This document shows positions 45,298 through 53,609 of a DNA stretch of 64,000 nucleotides, piece after piece. Where the stretch lies: positions 26,460 through 90,459 of the forward strand of contig JBGSSS010000025.1 of assembly GCA_041736895.1 (NCBI GenBank). The letters are read 5' to 3'. The translations under genes were made by a program, and so were the position numbers. Each line of letters begins with the position of its first letter. Position 1 is the first letter of the stretch. The notes beneath the pieces are model-generated. The model had not been told where the DNA came from, searched no databases, and saw only the letters and a list, made by a program, of their open reading frames with translations. The DNA comes from JANRLT01 sp041736895 (GTDB lineage Bacteria; Planctomycetota; Planctomycetia; Pirellulales; JALHPA01).

Positions 45298-46566
45298 ATG
45301 GCTTCTGTAGTCGCTGCGTCGTATCCCCCCGCCACTGGCAAGTATCAAGTTTTGGGCTGGAAGCCTAAAGCACAATGGGAGTGCTTTAAGCAAAGTGTTC
45401 GTGCTGCTGGGCGAGTGAACGTGCCAATCGTCTGGTCGCATGATGGCGAAATTCTTGACGGCCATCACCGCTGGCTGGCTTATCAAGAGTTGAAAGCCGA
45501 GGGCGTCATAATCGAGACTCCTACTGCTTTCACAATGGCGGAGATGTCCGAACTTGATAAACGTCATTATGCGATTAGCTCGAATTGCAATCGCCGCCAT
45601 TTGTCACGATCTGAAATCAGGGAAATCATCAAGCAAGAGTTGATCTTCGCACCTGAATGCGCTGATGCTTGGATCGCAGAAATTTGTGGCGTGAGTGATA
45701 AAACCGTCACTGCTGTTCGTGGTGAACTGGAAGAATCAATCTCGGAATTTCCGACAGTCAAAACCTTCCGCAAACGAGACGGCAAAACCTATCGGCGTGT
45801 TTTCAGCACCTCAACCCAATCTCGAAACAAAGCTGGCGCAGTCTTGTCGTCACTTGATTCCGAGGTGGGAAAAACCACTTCTTTAGGTTTGGCAAAACGC
45901 CAGAAACGGGAAGAGACTCGTGCAAAAGTTGTTGCTATGAAAGTTGAACCACTTGATCCATTGAACTATCAACTTTTGTCTTGCGATTTTCGTGATTTGA
46001 CTCTCGAATCGCCGGTCGATCTGATTTTGACTGATCCACTGTATCAGCAGGAGAGCCTGCAAGATTGGGTTGATCTTTCTGCTTTTGCAGCAAAAAACTT
46101 GAAGGATGGCGGAATACTTGTTGCCTACACGGGTCTTTATTTCTTGCCACAAGTTTTGGCAAATCTTCGTGACCTCGATTACGTGTGGACAATTGCGGTC
46201 TTGCACTCCGGCGAAGGGACGTTTGTCGATCCAATGCAGGGTAGGAACTTGTGGCGGCCTGTGCTGGTCTATAAAAAAGGCAATGCTGTCATTAAGGGTG
46301 TACCTGACACGATTGTTGGTTCGGGGTCGGAGAAAGAATGGCACAACTTTCAACAGCCATTGCCAGAGACGAAACTCTTAATTGAGCAATTCTCAAAACC
46401 TGGGGATTTGATTTGCGATCCATTCGCAGGCAGCTTCACCACGGCAGTGGCTTGCTACGAAACCGGACGAAAGTTCATCGGTTGCGACTTGTCGGCAGAC
46501 AATGTTTCAATCGGCAATCACCGGATGAAGGAATCGGCGGCTGCTAATCAGGCAGATGTAGCTTAG
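45298..46566 (+). CDS. ParB-like domain fused to a DNA methyltransferase
   Basis: A 422-residue protein, from the ATG at 45298 with GGAG nine bases before it. The N-terminal ParB/Srx-like nuclease domain carries DGEILDGHHRWLAY (about 49-62); a helix-turn-helix-like part AWIAEICGVSDKTVTAVRGE follows. The C-terminal half is an N4-cytosine/N6-adenine methyltransferase of the gamma/beta type: motif IV reads TDPLY (DPPY-like) at about 245-249 and motif I reads CDPFAGSFTTAVAC at about 373-386 (circularly permuted order). Such ParB-MTase fusions occur on phages and integrative elements. No restriction enzyme is nearby, so it is an orphan methyltransferase candidate. The terminator at 46629-46663 lies right after it. 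Confidence 0.85.
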   Translation: MASVVAASYPPATGKYQVLGWKPKAQWECFKQSVRAAGRVNVPIVWSHDGEILDGHHRWLAYQELKAEGVIIETPTAFTMAEMSELDKRHYAISSNCNRRHLSRSEIREIIKQELIFAPECADAWIAEICGVSDKTVTAVRGELEESISEFPTVKTFRKRDGKTYRRVFSTSTQSRNKAGAVLSSLDSEVGKTTSLGLAKRQKREETRAKVVAMKVEPLDPLNYQLLSCDFRDLTLESPVDLILTDPLYQQESLQDWVDLSAFAAKNLKDGGILVAYTGLYFLPQVLANLRDLDYVWTIAVLHSGEGTFVDPMQGRNLWRPVLVYKKGNAVIKGVPDTIVGSGSEKEWHNFQQPLPETKLLIEQFSKPGDLICDPFAGSFTTAVACYETGRKFIGCDLSADNVSIGNHRMKESAAANQADVA

Positions 46567-46628
46567 CTTTGATTTCCGCTATAGCTCTTTCTTTTCAAGA
46601 TGTGCATCCCGTTGCCCAATGAAAATAA

Positions 46629-46663
46629 CCCTACTGACGGTATCGTCAGTAGGGTTTTCTTTT
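46629..46663 (+). terminator. Rho-independent terminator of the ParB-methyltransferase gene
   Basis: Perfect 11-base stem CCCTACTGACG / CGTCAGTAGGG with GTAT loop, followed by TTTTCTTTT. Confidence 0.92.
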
Positions 46664-46715
46664 GCCGTAATCTTCATCAACAAATTCTAAATCAAGTTCA
46701 TCAAAAAATTCATAA

Positions 46716-47084
46716 TCATCGCCACTTTCCATAGTCAGTGTATTTGATGTATCGTTCTAAAAACTCAAGAAGCAAACTTTTGTGCTTGCCTTCCAATATT
46801 TGGAATTTGGTTTTCCAATCCCCAGATTCACCATGTTCAAATCTAGCTGATTTAGCTGGATGAAATTCATGCGGCCAAATAGCACGGGCTGTGTCCCATG
46901 AATGATAAATTGCTGGCGGCGGCATGTACTCATCAGAGCTAAACATGTTGTGAAACATGCGAGACCTTTTGCCATCATTGATGCCAATGCAGAGTTTGTT
47001 GTTCTTCATTGCCCAATAACAATCATGCCATTCTTCACCGCCTAAATTGTCAACATCGGTGCCTATGGCGTTTGAGTTTCTCAA
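46716..47084 (-). CDS. Small protein of unknown function, possibly a 3' fragment
   Basis: A 122-codon frame that overlaps the 3' end of the integrase gene by 35 bases in another phase and starts on TTG right after a stop. The sequence looks like real protein (EEWHDCYWAMKNNKLCIGIN; YHSWDTARAIWPHEFHPAKS; HKSLLLEFLERYIKYTDYG) but I do not recognise it. Either an ORF with an internal start (ATG at 47009) or the tail of a gene fused to the integrase by a deletion. The product is not supported as functional. Confidence 0.42.
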   Translation of the reverse strand: MRNSNAIGTDVDNLGGEEWHDCYWAMKNNKLCIGINDGKRSRMFHNMFSSDEYMPPPAIYHSWDTARAIWPHEFHPAKSARFEHGESGDWKTKFQILEGKHKSLLLEFLERYIKYTDYGKWR

Positions 47085-48264
47085 TCAGCTTGCCGTACAT
47101 CTTGCTAATCTTGTCTTGCCTACTGGCTTCGGTTTCAACTTGCAAAGGCTTCCCATTGTAAAGAAAAACCCTACCTTGACGATTGCCATGCTTTTGAATG
47201 GCTTCCAGGGTTTCAGGCCAGAGTTTGTAATTGATTTTGATTGGCTGATTTTCTTCATCATTCATTTTGTTGGCGGTCTTGCTCCTAGCACGGCAAATCC
47301 TGCCATTAGTCCAATCAACTTGCTCGGCCAACAGATCGGCAACATCACCTTGATAATAGGCACAATTGAGCATCAACAAAATGTAGGTTTTCAAGGCTTC
47401 GGGGGCTTCTTGAAGCAAAAGCCTTACTTCTTCGATTGTGAATGGTTTTGGTTCGGTTCTCCGCCTTGGTATTTTATACTTTCTCAAAGCAAGGCTTGGC
47501 ATATAGGGAATCTTGGCCGCTGGCACTGTCTCGCAGGCGAACTGCTTGAAGACCTGCCATTGGTTTTTGATCGTATTGGGGTTAGCACCTTTGGCAACTA
47601 GCTTTTGACAATAAGCAAAATAATCTGTCACCGTTTCATCAGTCATTTCATCAATTGGCCGATCTTCTCCGAACCATTCAGCAAAATAAGTGGCTTGAGT
47701 TTTCAGGTTAAGATACCTGCCAAGAGATTTTCCTTTGATTTTTGCTTGTTGCTTATGGAAGTCCAAGAAGGTTTGCAAGTAGTGCTTGACAGTGCGGTTT
47801 TTCTCAACTGTCTTGATTCGACGCTGCCGATCTTTGTGAATATCGTCTTCACTTGATCGTTCAACAGCTTTGATACTCGTAGGGGTCACTTCAATTTTGG
47901 ATAATCTGCCATAGATCAAATCAAGTTGTGCTTGATTGAGCTTTGGAGCTTTTTTGACTAGATCAATCTTGGCTTGCAAACCTTCAACGTCATCATGGAA
48001 GCCAAGCTGCTTGGCTGTTGTGATGCGCTGCTTTAGATCGGCAATGACAGAAGCATTAGGATTAGAAGGAGCGGCAGTTGAATCTGGAGCAATCGCCCCT
48101 GCTAAAACCTTCTGCCACCATTGGCGAGCAGCAGGAGTTGAATCTTTTTCGGTTTGTTTTCCAGGTGGCAACCCAAGTTCAGAAGCAGTGATAGAGTAGC
48201 GTTGTCCTTTGAACATTTTGCGCCATCTCTTTTCTTTCTTGTTCCATCCAGTGAATCGTTTCAT
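47050..48264 (-). pseudogene. Tyrosine integrase lacking its catalytic C-terminus
   Basis: A 404-codon reading frame of a tyrosine recombinase: N-terminal SAM-like core-binding region (TVKHYLQTFLDFHKQQAKIK; QATYFAEWFGEDRPIDEMTD) and the first part of the catalytic domain (EEVRLLLQEAPEALKTYILL; MLNCAYYQGDVADLLAEQVD). It ends in KLIEKLKRHRHRC right where the second box (HxxR ... Y) should begin, and the box I arginine position is filled by YYQGD. The missing Arg-His-Arg-Tyr end and the foreign frame that follows indicate a truncated, inactive integrase. It sits at the right end of the island next to attR and is coded leftward, as usual for the element's own integrase. Confidence 0.75.
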
Positions 48265-48355
48265 GGGTTAAATTATGGGTTAAATTTGCGGGTGCAAATC
48301 CGAATTTAACCCATTTCAATCAACAAAACCAGCCCAAAACGATGGGTGAGTGTTT

Positions 48356-48397
48356 TTCCCAACGTGACTGTCGAGGGTTCGATCCCCTTCGCCCGCT
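48356..48397. repeat. attR: 42-base direct repeat of the tRNA-Gly 3' half
   Basis: Identical over 42 bases to 45112-45153 (TTCCCAACGTGACTGTCGAG... to ...CGCCCGCT). Upstream bases differ, so the rest of the tRNA is absent here. Confidence 0.95.
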
Positions 48398-48408
48398 CTG
48401 ATGAAAAT

Positions 48409-48443
48409 AGCCTGGTCACTCTTGCGAGCGGCCAGGCTTTTTT
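48409..48443 (+). terminator. Ancestral tRNA-Gly terminator outside the island
   Basis: GCCTGG ... CCAGGC followed by TTTTTTC, just after attR. Before integration this would have ended the tRNA transcript; the island brought its own terminator at 45157-45192. Confidence 0.72.
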
Positions 48444-48502
48444 CATTCTTGACTCGCATGGCAGGGCAGGGAGTCGGATCAGTCGATCACACGCGGGGAG
48501 TG

Positions 48503-48832
48503 CTATTTCAGCGTGCTCAAAAACTCGACGAGATCTAGGAACTCGTTCGGGGCCATCGTCCCGGCGAGCCCCTCGGGCATGCTGCTTTGCTTGAGCTGAT
48601 TCCGTTCGTCGATGTCGGCTACCGCGATCGTTTGCGGTTTCTTGCCGTCGAAGATGACAATCTGCTTTTCATCTTCCGAGACAAGCAGCCCCTGAATCGT
48701 TTTGCCTTCGATAGTGACGACCTGGAGCGTGACGTACTTCTTGTCGATCTCGGCGTTCGGGTCGATGATCGATACGATGATCTTGGCCTTGTTCCAGCGT
48801 TTGCCGAGGCCCGTCATGTCGGGGCCGATTGC
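48503..48832 (-). pseudogene. C-terminal remnant of a PVC-type heme-binding (membrane-bound dehydrogenase) protein
   Basis: A fragment of about 110 codons reading AIGPDMTGLGKRWNKAKIIV through SIIDPNAEIDKKYVTLQV and ending ... SMPEGLAGTMAPNEFLDL VEFLSTLK. GPDxTGxGKR followed by SIIDPNAEIDKKY and the closing SSMPEGL ... EFLDLVEFLSTLK are the C-terminal end of the large cytochrome-like proteins of planctomycetes (usually over 800 residues, with a CxxCH heme site just before GPDLTG). Here a TAG precedes AIGPD and neither the CxxCH nor the rest of the gene is present. It lies just outside attR. Confidence 0.78.
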
Positions 48833-48989
48833 CTAAATCACACACGATTTCGGTCACGCAGCAACTGAGTAGAAGTTTTACCCAGAATTACCAATATACC
48901 CATCACACGCCAAATTCCGCCACAACTATTTGCAATAGTCGCTAAAGCCGGAAAAGAAATTATCATACTTGCGAAGAGCTTGAAGGCGG

Positions 48990-49895
48990 CTACGAAAAAT
49001 CCTTGGAATCACCTTCGTCGCACTTCTCCAACCGGTCAATTTTCACCTTGGCCGTCATCTCGCGGTAGTCCGACGCCGCGCCGTTGAAGACACCCGACAC
49101 GGGCATCACCCCGCGTGGATGATAACTGACCCCGACGACGACATGCTTGAGCGACGTCGGTTCGCCGAGCGTCGGATCGTACCCGCGCCAGCCGAGCGTC
49201 GGCAGATAAAACTCGGTCCAAGCGTGCATCGACGCGCGCCCGGCAATCGACGCGGGACAATCGAGGTACCCGCTGGCGAAGCGCGCGGCAATTCCGCGAG
49301 CCCGCGCGGCGTCCATCATCAGCGTTGCCATGTCGCGGCACGAGCCGCTTAGATAAGTCAACGTCTGCGACGGCATTTGCACACCGCGCTCCATCCGGCG
49401 CTGGTACTTGACCATCTCGTGGATGCGCCGGCCGATATCGAAGATTGTCGCTTCAGCATCGTGAGTGTTCACTTCGGGAAGATCGCGCGCCAGCCAGGCT
49501 TGAATCTGCTCCAAGTCATCTGGATACGACGGCGCGAGATACGCCGTCGCGATCGTCGTCTCGAGCGCGTCGTAGACCACAGGGTAGGGGATCAAGCACG
49601 GCTCGTGAGGTTCCTGCTGCGGAAACGGCGCGCTGCGGCGGATCGTGACATCGCTGCGGATGTCGAGCTGCGTGCCGGCCTCCGTAAAATCGACGATCGC
49701 CACCGAATTGCCAAAGACATCGCGAGCCCAAATCAACCGATGCGCCGGCTCGATCTTCACGCGCATCCGCTCGACGCGCACATCGTGCCCCTCACGCGGC
49801 CGCAGCACTAAGCGATGTCTGCCGAACTCAACCTCTTTGTTGTAGAGATACGTCGTATGATGTTGGATGCGCAGATGTTCCATCGTGTGCGTCAA
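48990..49895 (-). CDS. Transglutaminase-like protein
   Basis: A 301-residue cytosolic protein: bacterial transglutaminase-like N-terminal beta region (HHTTYLYNKEVEFGRHRLVL; DVFGNSVAIVDF) followed by a transglutaminase/cysteine-protease core with the triad C186 (LSGSCRDMATLM), H224 (SMHAWTEFYLP) and D240 (GYDPTLGEPT). Start ATG at 49895 or, four codons later, at 49883. It lies in a leftward set with another transglutaminase and a CorA-like protein. These paired transglutaminases are common in planctomycetes; role (cross-linking or hydrolysis) is unknown. Confidence 0.85.
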   Translation of the reverse strand: MTHTMEHLRIQHHTTYLYNKEVEFGRHRLVLRPREGHDVRVERMRVKIEPAHRLIWARDVFGNSVAIVDFTEAGTQLDIRSDVTIRRSAPFPQQEPHEPCLIPYPVVYDALETTIATAYLAPSYPDDLEQIQAWLARDLPEVNTHDAEATIFDIGRRIHEMVKYQRRMERGVQMPSQTLTYLSGSCRDMATLMMDAARARGIAARFASGYLDCPASIAGRASMHAWTEFYLPTLGWRGYDPTLGEPTSLKHVVVGVSYHPRGVMPVSGVFNGAASDYREMTAKVKIDRLEKCDEGDSKDFS

Positions 49896-50003
49896 AGTTT
49901 GTAATACCTTGCTCCTTTTCTCTTTGAAGCCTTAACTATACCTGATTTCGTAAGCCGAAGACTTACGTACCTAGCTTACGCGTCGGGGTAATATTAGGTC
50001 CTC

Positions 50004-50885
50004 TTAATCCCCAGTCTTACTGCCGTGGGTGTTCGCTCCGTCGAGACACACCCCTTTGCGGCTGAGCATCTTGCGGGTGAGCGGCGTGAATTTTTGATCG
50101 GGTTCCAATTGGCAATCGACCTTCATCATCGTGCCGGTCACGCGGCCAAAGATACTCGCCACGGCCGCATCGGCGGCGTCTCGGCCTGTCGCGATACGCA
50201 CGACGGCGTTGAGTGACGCGAGCCGTGTCGCGTCAAAAATCATCCACCTGCCGCCGATGTACGCTTCGAAGCAAGCATGGAAATCAGGCGGATCAAGTTG
50301 GTAGGCGTAACCTGTGAAATATCGCGCGGGAATGTTCAGCGCGCGGCAGAGTGCTATCCCGAGGTGCGCAAAATCGCGGCAGACACCCGTGCGCTGGGTC
50401 ACGGTATCGTAAGCCGAAGTTTCGGAATTCGTGCTGCCGCGCACATATTCGACGTTGTCATGAATCCAATCGACGATCGCGACAACTTTCTCGTACGGAT
50501 TCGCGATGCTGCCAAAGTGGTCCCAGGCCAACCGGCTCAATTTATCGGACTGGCAATAACGGCTCGGGAAGAGGTACGGGATCACGCGGCGATCGAGTTG
50601 CGCGACCGGCATCTGATCAATCTTGCTGGATGGGATGAGCTCATGCGTAACTTCGACTTTGGCATCGTAGGTGATGCGGAGTTCCTTTTTCTTGCCCGTA
50701 TTCAAACGGATAAATCGATTCTCGCCGTTGTCGGAGAGAAACTCCTCAACCTTGATGTACGGCTCAACCGTAAATTGCTCTTCAAGGATCGTTTGCGAAG
50801 CGCTCCGCTGCGCATGAATATTCAGAATCAGTGTTGAGGGAAACGTAACGGCGTACTCTAAATGACCTGAGATATGAAAGCGCAT
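50004..50885 (-). CDS. Transglutaminase-like protein
   Basis: A 293-residue protein from the ATG at 50885 (a longer frame begins with Cys/Ser-rich sequence and is rejected). A beta N-terminal part (FHISGHLEYAVTFPSTLILN) leads to a transglutaminase core with C169 (RTGVCRDFAHL), H203 (FHACFEAYIGGRW) and D218 (FDATRLASLN). The C-terminus ends in a loop rich in charged residues. Second member of the leftward set; 108 bases separate it from the other transglutaminase. Confidence 0.84.
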   Translation of the reverse strand: MRFHISGHLEYAVTFPSTLILNIHAQRSASQTILEEQFTVEPYIKVEEFLSDNGENRFIRLNTGKKKELRITYDAKVEVTHELIPSSKIDQMPVAQLDRRVIPYLFPSRYCQSDKLSRLAWDHFGSIANPYEKVVAIVDWIHDNVEYVRGSTNSETSAYDTVTQRTGVCRDFAHLGIALCRALNIPARYFTGYAYQLDPPDFHACFEAYIGGRWMIFDATRLASLNAVVRIATGRDAADAAVASIFGRVTGTMMKVDCQLEPDQKFTPLTRKMLSRKGVCLDGANTHGSKTGD

Positions 50886-51001
50886 AGCAATTGAAATGAA
50901 GGAAAGGCACGAAAATGAACAACATTTCAAAGAAGAGCAAATACGATGCCGATATCCGCATACTTGATATCGAGTTCCTCGGGGCGGCGGCAGAACATTA
51001 T

Positions 51002-51745
51002 TTACGACTTGCGATTGATGAGCAGCATCAAAATCCCGCCGATGCCCAAGCTGAAGATCAAAACCATGATAAAAATCTCGAAGTTGTCCTGATCGAGACC
51101 ATGCCGAAGGTTCATTCCAAAAATACTCGACGCTGTGGCGATCGGAAAAAAGAGCGCCGCCAACAGATTCAATCGATGGGCCGAGAGCATCATCTCGTGA
51201 CTGCGTCCGGCGAGTTCTTCGCTGCGCCGAGCGACAGTGTAGTCCATCCCGTTTTTGGTGTCCGTGTGCAAGAGTTCCGCTTCGCGCTCTAATTCCCCCG
51301 CGCGGTCGCGGAGGGAGATGACTTCACGATCATTGGGCAACAACTCGCGCGCGTTTTGCAGTGCTGTGTGCATATGGCGCACCGTCCGATGAATCGGGGC
51401 AATCGATTGCAGCAGTTCGAAATACTCCGAGGCTGTATCAGCCGCTTGAAAGCGCGCTTCAAGTTTGTCCAAGCGATCGGCAAACTCCGCGAGATGATTT
51501 TTCAGCGACAAGATTCCAGAACCCGAGACACCCGCCGCACTCCATTTCCCGGCCGCGTCGCGCCAGAAAAATCGCGCGTCGCGATGATCATTATCCGGTC
51601 CAGGCGGAGCATGCAGCACCAAGAGCAAATGCTCTTCGGCCAACATAGCCCGCTGCCGCCCCGCTGAATCGCCGAGCCGCGCTTTAATCTCCTCAGGCAC
51701 GTTCCAAGCCGGGGGCAAGATCGATTTAACTGGAAGTGTCGGCAT
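51002..51745 (-). CDS. Short CorA-like protein
   Basis: A 247-residue protein ending in two membrane segments (LLAALFFPIATASSIFGMNL and EIFIMVLIFSLGIGGILMLL) with FGMNL between, the GMN signature of CorA Mg2+ channels. Residues 75-200 are helical with a heptad-like pattern (ADRLDKLEARFQAADTASEY; DREVISLRDRAGELEREAEL), as the CorA stalk. It is shorter than standard CorA (about 320 residues) and has a short N-terminal domain, so it may be a reduced ion channel. First in the leftward set, upstream of the two transglutaminase genes. Confidence 0.74.
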   Translation of the reverse strand: MPTLPVKSILPPAWNVPEEIKARLGDSAGRQRAMLAEEHLLLVLHAPPGPDNDHRDARFFWRDAAGKWSAAGVSGSGILSLKNHLAEFADRLDKLEARFQAADTASEYFELLQSIAPIHRTVRHMHTALQNARELLPNDREVISLRDRAGELEREAELLHTDTKNGMDYTVARRSEELAGRSHEMMLSAHRLNLLAALFFPIATASSIFGMNLRHGLDQDNFEIFIMVLIFSLGIGGILMLLINRKS

Positions 51746-51810
51746 AAAATCCTCGAATGAAAGCTCGCGGCGTCAGCCAGGGCGTAAGGTTCTTGTCACC
51801 AAATTTTTTG

Positions 51811-51950
51811 CAGTCCGTAGCGTTAGCGAGGGCGACAAAAAATGCATCTTGCAAACTATTCCAAAGCGGCGGAGTCATTAGCAGCCCGACGCGTAAGCAA
51901 GGGAGTCTCTTGTGTTTTTTTCACTCTCTTGCTTACCCTACAGGCTACTA
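51811..51950. repeat. Dispersed repeat: single arm plus full hairpin
   Basis: 51811-51840 carries CCGTAGCGTTAGCGAGGGCG (reverse orientation of the CCTCGCTAACGC family). 51879-51950 is a full hairpin: TAGCAGCCCGACGCGTAAGC against GCTTACCCTACAGGCTACTA, with a T-rich loop. Together they fill the gap between the CorA-like gene and the sulfatase at 52045. Confidence 0.7.
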
Positions 51951-52044
51951 TTGACAAAAAACATTGTGATTCGCGCGTCACTACGTTAGATTGTCGCCGG
52001 GAGTTGAATATCTTGTAAGCCACTGCACGAGGGAGAGCAAGCCG

Positions 52045-53523
52045 ATGAGCCACGATTCAAGCTGGTTTCGTATTTGTCTGATGGCCGCGGCCATCCTCGC
52101 TTGGCAAGCAAGCCCAAGCATTGCTGAAGAGCCGCGCAAGCCCAATGTGCTGCTGATCGTCTCGGACGATCTTTGCAATGCGCTGGGGACTTATGGCCAT
52201 CCGCTGGTCAAATCGCCGAACATCGATCGCTTGGCGGAAAAAGGCGTGCGTTTTGACCGCGCTTATTGCCAGTTTCCGCTCTGCAATCCGAGCCGCGCGT
52301 CGTTTCTGACGGGCTTGCGGCCCGATCAGCTTCGAGTGTACGAAAACGCGACGCAGTTCCGCGCGAATGTCCCAAATGCGCAGTCGTTGCCGCAAACTTT
52401 TCGCCGCGCCGGGTATTTTGTCGCGCGTGTGGGCAAGCTTTATCACTACGGCGTCCCGGCGCAAATCGGCACCGATGGCCTCGATGATCCGCCATCCTGG
52501 GAGCAAGTGATCAATCCACGCGGGCATGACAAAGACGTCGAGGAGAAGATTCACACGATCGCCCCGAAAACCGCGAAGGGACCGGGACGCTTTGGCGGGA
52601 CGTTGAGTTGGTTCGCCGACGAAGGCCCCGACACCGAGCAGACCGATGGCAAAACGGCGCTTGAAATCACCAAACTGCTCGAGGCGAACAAGGATCGGCC
52701 GTTTTTCCTAGCCTGCGGCTTTTTCCGTCCGCACACGCCGTATGTCGCGCCGCAGAAATATTTCGACCTCTATGGGCGTGCCAAGATCGTGCTGCCGACG
52801 GTTCCCCAAGGTCATCGCGCGGCGGGCCCGGCCATGGCGTTTGCGAGCGCGAAGCCGGAGCAAGAACAACTGACGGATGACCTGCGCCGCGAGGTCACAC
52901 AGGCGTACCATGCGTCGACTAGTTTTATGGATGCGCAGGTCGGCGTCGTGCTCGACGCGCTGGATCGCTTGAAGTTGGCCGATAACACGATCGTCGTTTT
53001 CATGAGCGATCACGGCTATCATCTGGGCGAGCATGGGCTGTGGCAGAAGATGAGCCTCTTCGAGAACTCCGCCCGCGTGCCGCTGATCATTTACGATCCG
53101 CGCCTCAAGGTGAACGCCGCTGGCCCGCGCAAACCGTCACAGAGGATTGTGGAACTAGTTGATCTGCATCCGACGTTGGCCGATCTCGCCGGGCTGCCAG
53201 CGCCGAGCGAATTGACGGGCAAGAGCTTGCGGCCGCTGTTGCAAAATCCCGAAGCGGCGTGGGACAAGCCGGCGGTGACGCAAGTCAGCCGCGGCACGCC
53301 AACGCTAACCGGCGAGAAAGCCAAGAATCGCGGGGCGATGGGTTACAGTCTGCGAACGGAACGCTACCGCTACACGATCTGGGATGATGGTAAAGGAGGC
53401 GAACAGCTCTTTGATTACATGACTGATCCCGAAGAACTGAAAAACCTGGCCAACGATCCGGCTCAGCAAAATTTGAAGTTGCAGCTGAAAGCGCAGTTAG
53501 AAAAACTACGGGCGATAAAGTGA
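52045..53523 (+). CDS. Exported iduronate-2-sulfatase-like sulfatase
   Basis: A 492-residue S1 sulfatase from the ATG at 52045 (GGGAG just upstream). Signal FRICLMAAAILAWQASPSIA, aspartate pair in LLIVSDDLCNALGTYGHP, formylglycine motif CNPSR (C80). The VVFMSDHGYHLGEHGLWQKM and ENSARVPLIIYDPRL parts give the iduronate-2-sulfatase-like branch, as in cluster member 7. It is outside the main cluster, among unrelated genes, and flanked by dispersed hairpin repeats. Confidence 0.93.
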   Translation: MSHDSSWFRICLMAAAILAWQASPSIAEEPRKPNVLLIVSDDLCNALGTYGHPLVKSPNIDRLAEKGVRFDRAYCQFPLCNPSRASFLTGLRPDQLRVYENATQFRANVPNAQSLPQTFRRAGYFVARVGKLYHYGVPAQIGTDGLDDPPSWEQVINPRGHDKDVEEKIHTIAPKTAKGPGRFGGTLSWFADEGPDTEQTDGKTALEITKLLEANKDRPFFLACGFFRPHTPYVAPQKYFDLYGRAKIVLPTVPQGHRAAGPAMAFASAKPEQEQLTDDLRREVTQAYHASTSFMDAQVGVVLDALDRLKLADNTIVVFMSDHGYHLGEHGLWQKMSLFENSARVPLIIYDPRLKVNAAGPRKPSQRIVELVDLHPTLADLAGLPAPSELTGKSLRPLLQNPEAAWDKPAVTQVSRGTPTLTGEKAKNRGAMGYSLRTERYRYTIWDDGKGGEQLFDYMTDPEELKNLANDPAQQNLKLQLKAQLEKLRAIK

Positions 53524-53528
53524 TTTTA

Positions 53529-53592
53529 TAGCTCGTAGCGTTAGCGAGGGTGTCCCGCATTTTTTGTCGCCCTCGCTAACGCTACGGGCTAC
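53529..53592. repeat. Hairpin of the CCTCGCTAACGC family
   Basis: TAGCTCGTAGCGTTAGCGAGG faces CCTCGCTAACGCTACGGGCT with a short T-rich loop; between the convergent sulfatase and creatininase genes. Can serve as terminator for both. Confidence 0.72.
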
Positions 53593-53609
53593 AAAAAACG
53601 CGGCAGGTT

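Larger units (their letters stand above)
45112..48397. mobile_element. Integrated island in tRNA-Gly(CCC)
   Basis: A 3.3-kb element delimited by 42-base perfect direct repeats at 45112-45153 (attL, the 3' half of the tRNA) and 48356-48397 (attR). It encodes a ParB-methyltransferase fusion, a small unknown gene and a truncated tyrosine integrase, and is AT-richer than the flanks. The tRNA is restored by the left copy, which is the classical outcome of integration by a tyrosine recombinase. Repeats with the core TGGGTTAAATT near both ends (45195-45215, 48264-48284, inverted at 48303-48313) could be integrase arm sites. Because the integrase has lost its C-terminus, the element is probably no longer mobile by itself. 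Confidence 0.88.

Noticed and set aside
51951..51990. TTGACA near 51951 as the -35 box of the sulfatase at 52045
   Set aside because: No acceptable -10 box at 16-18 bases; left out of the feature list.
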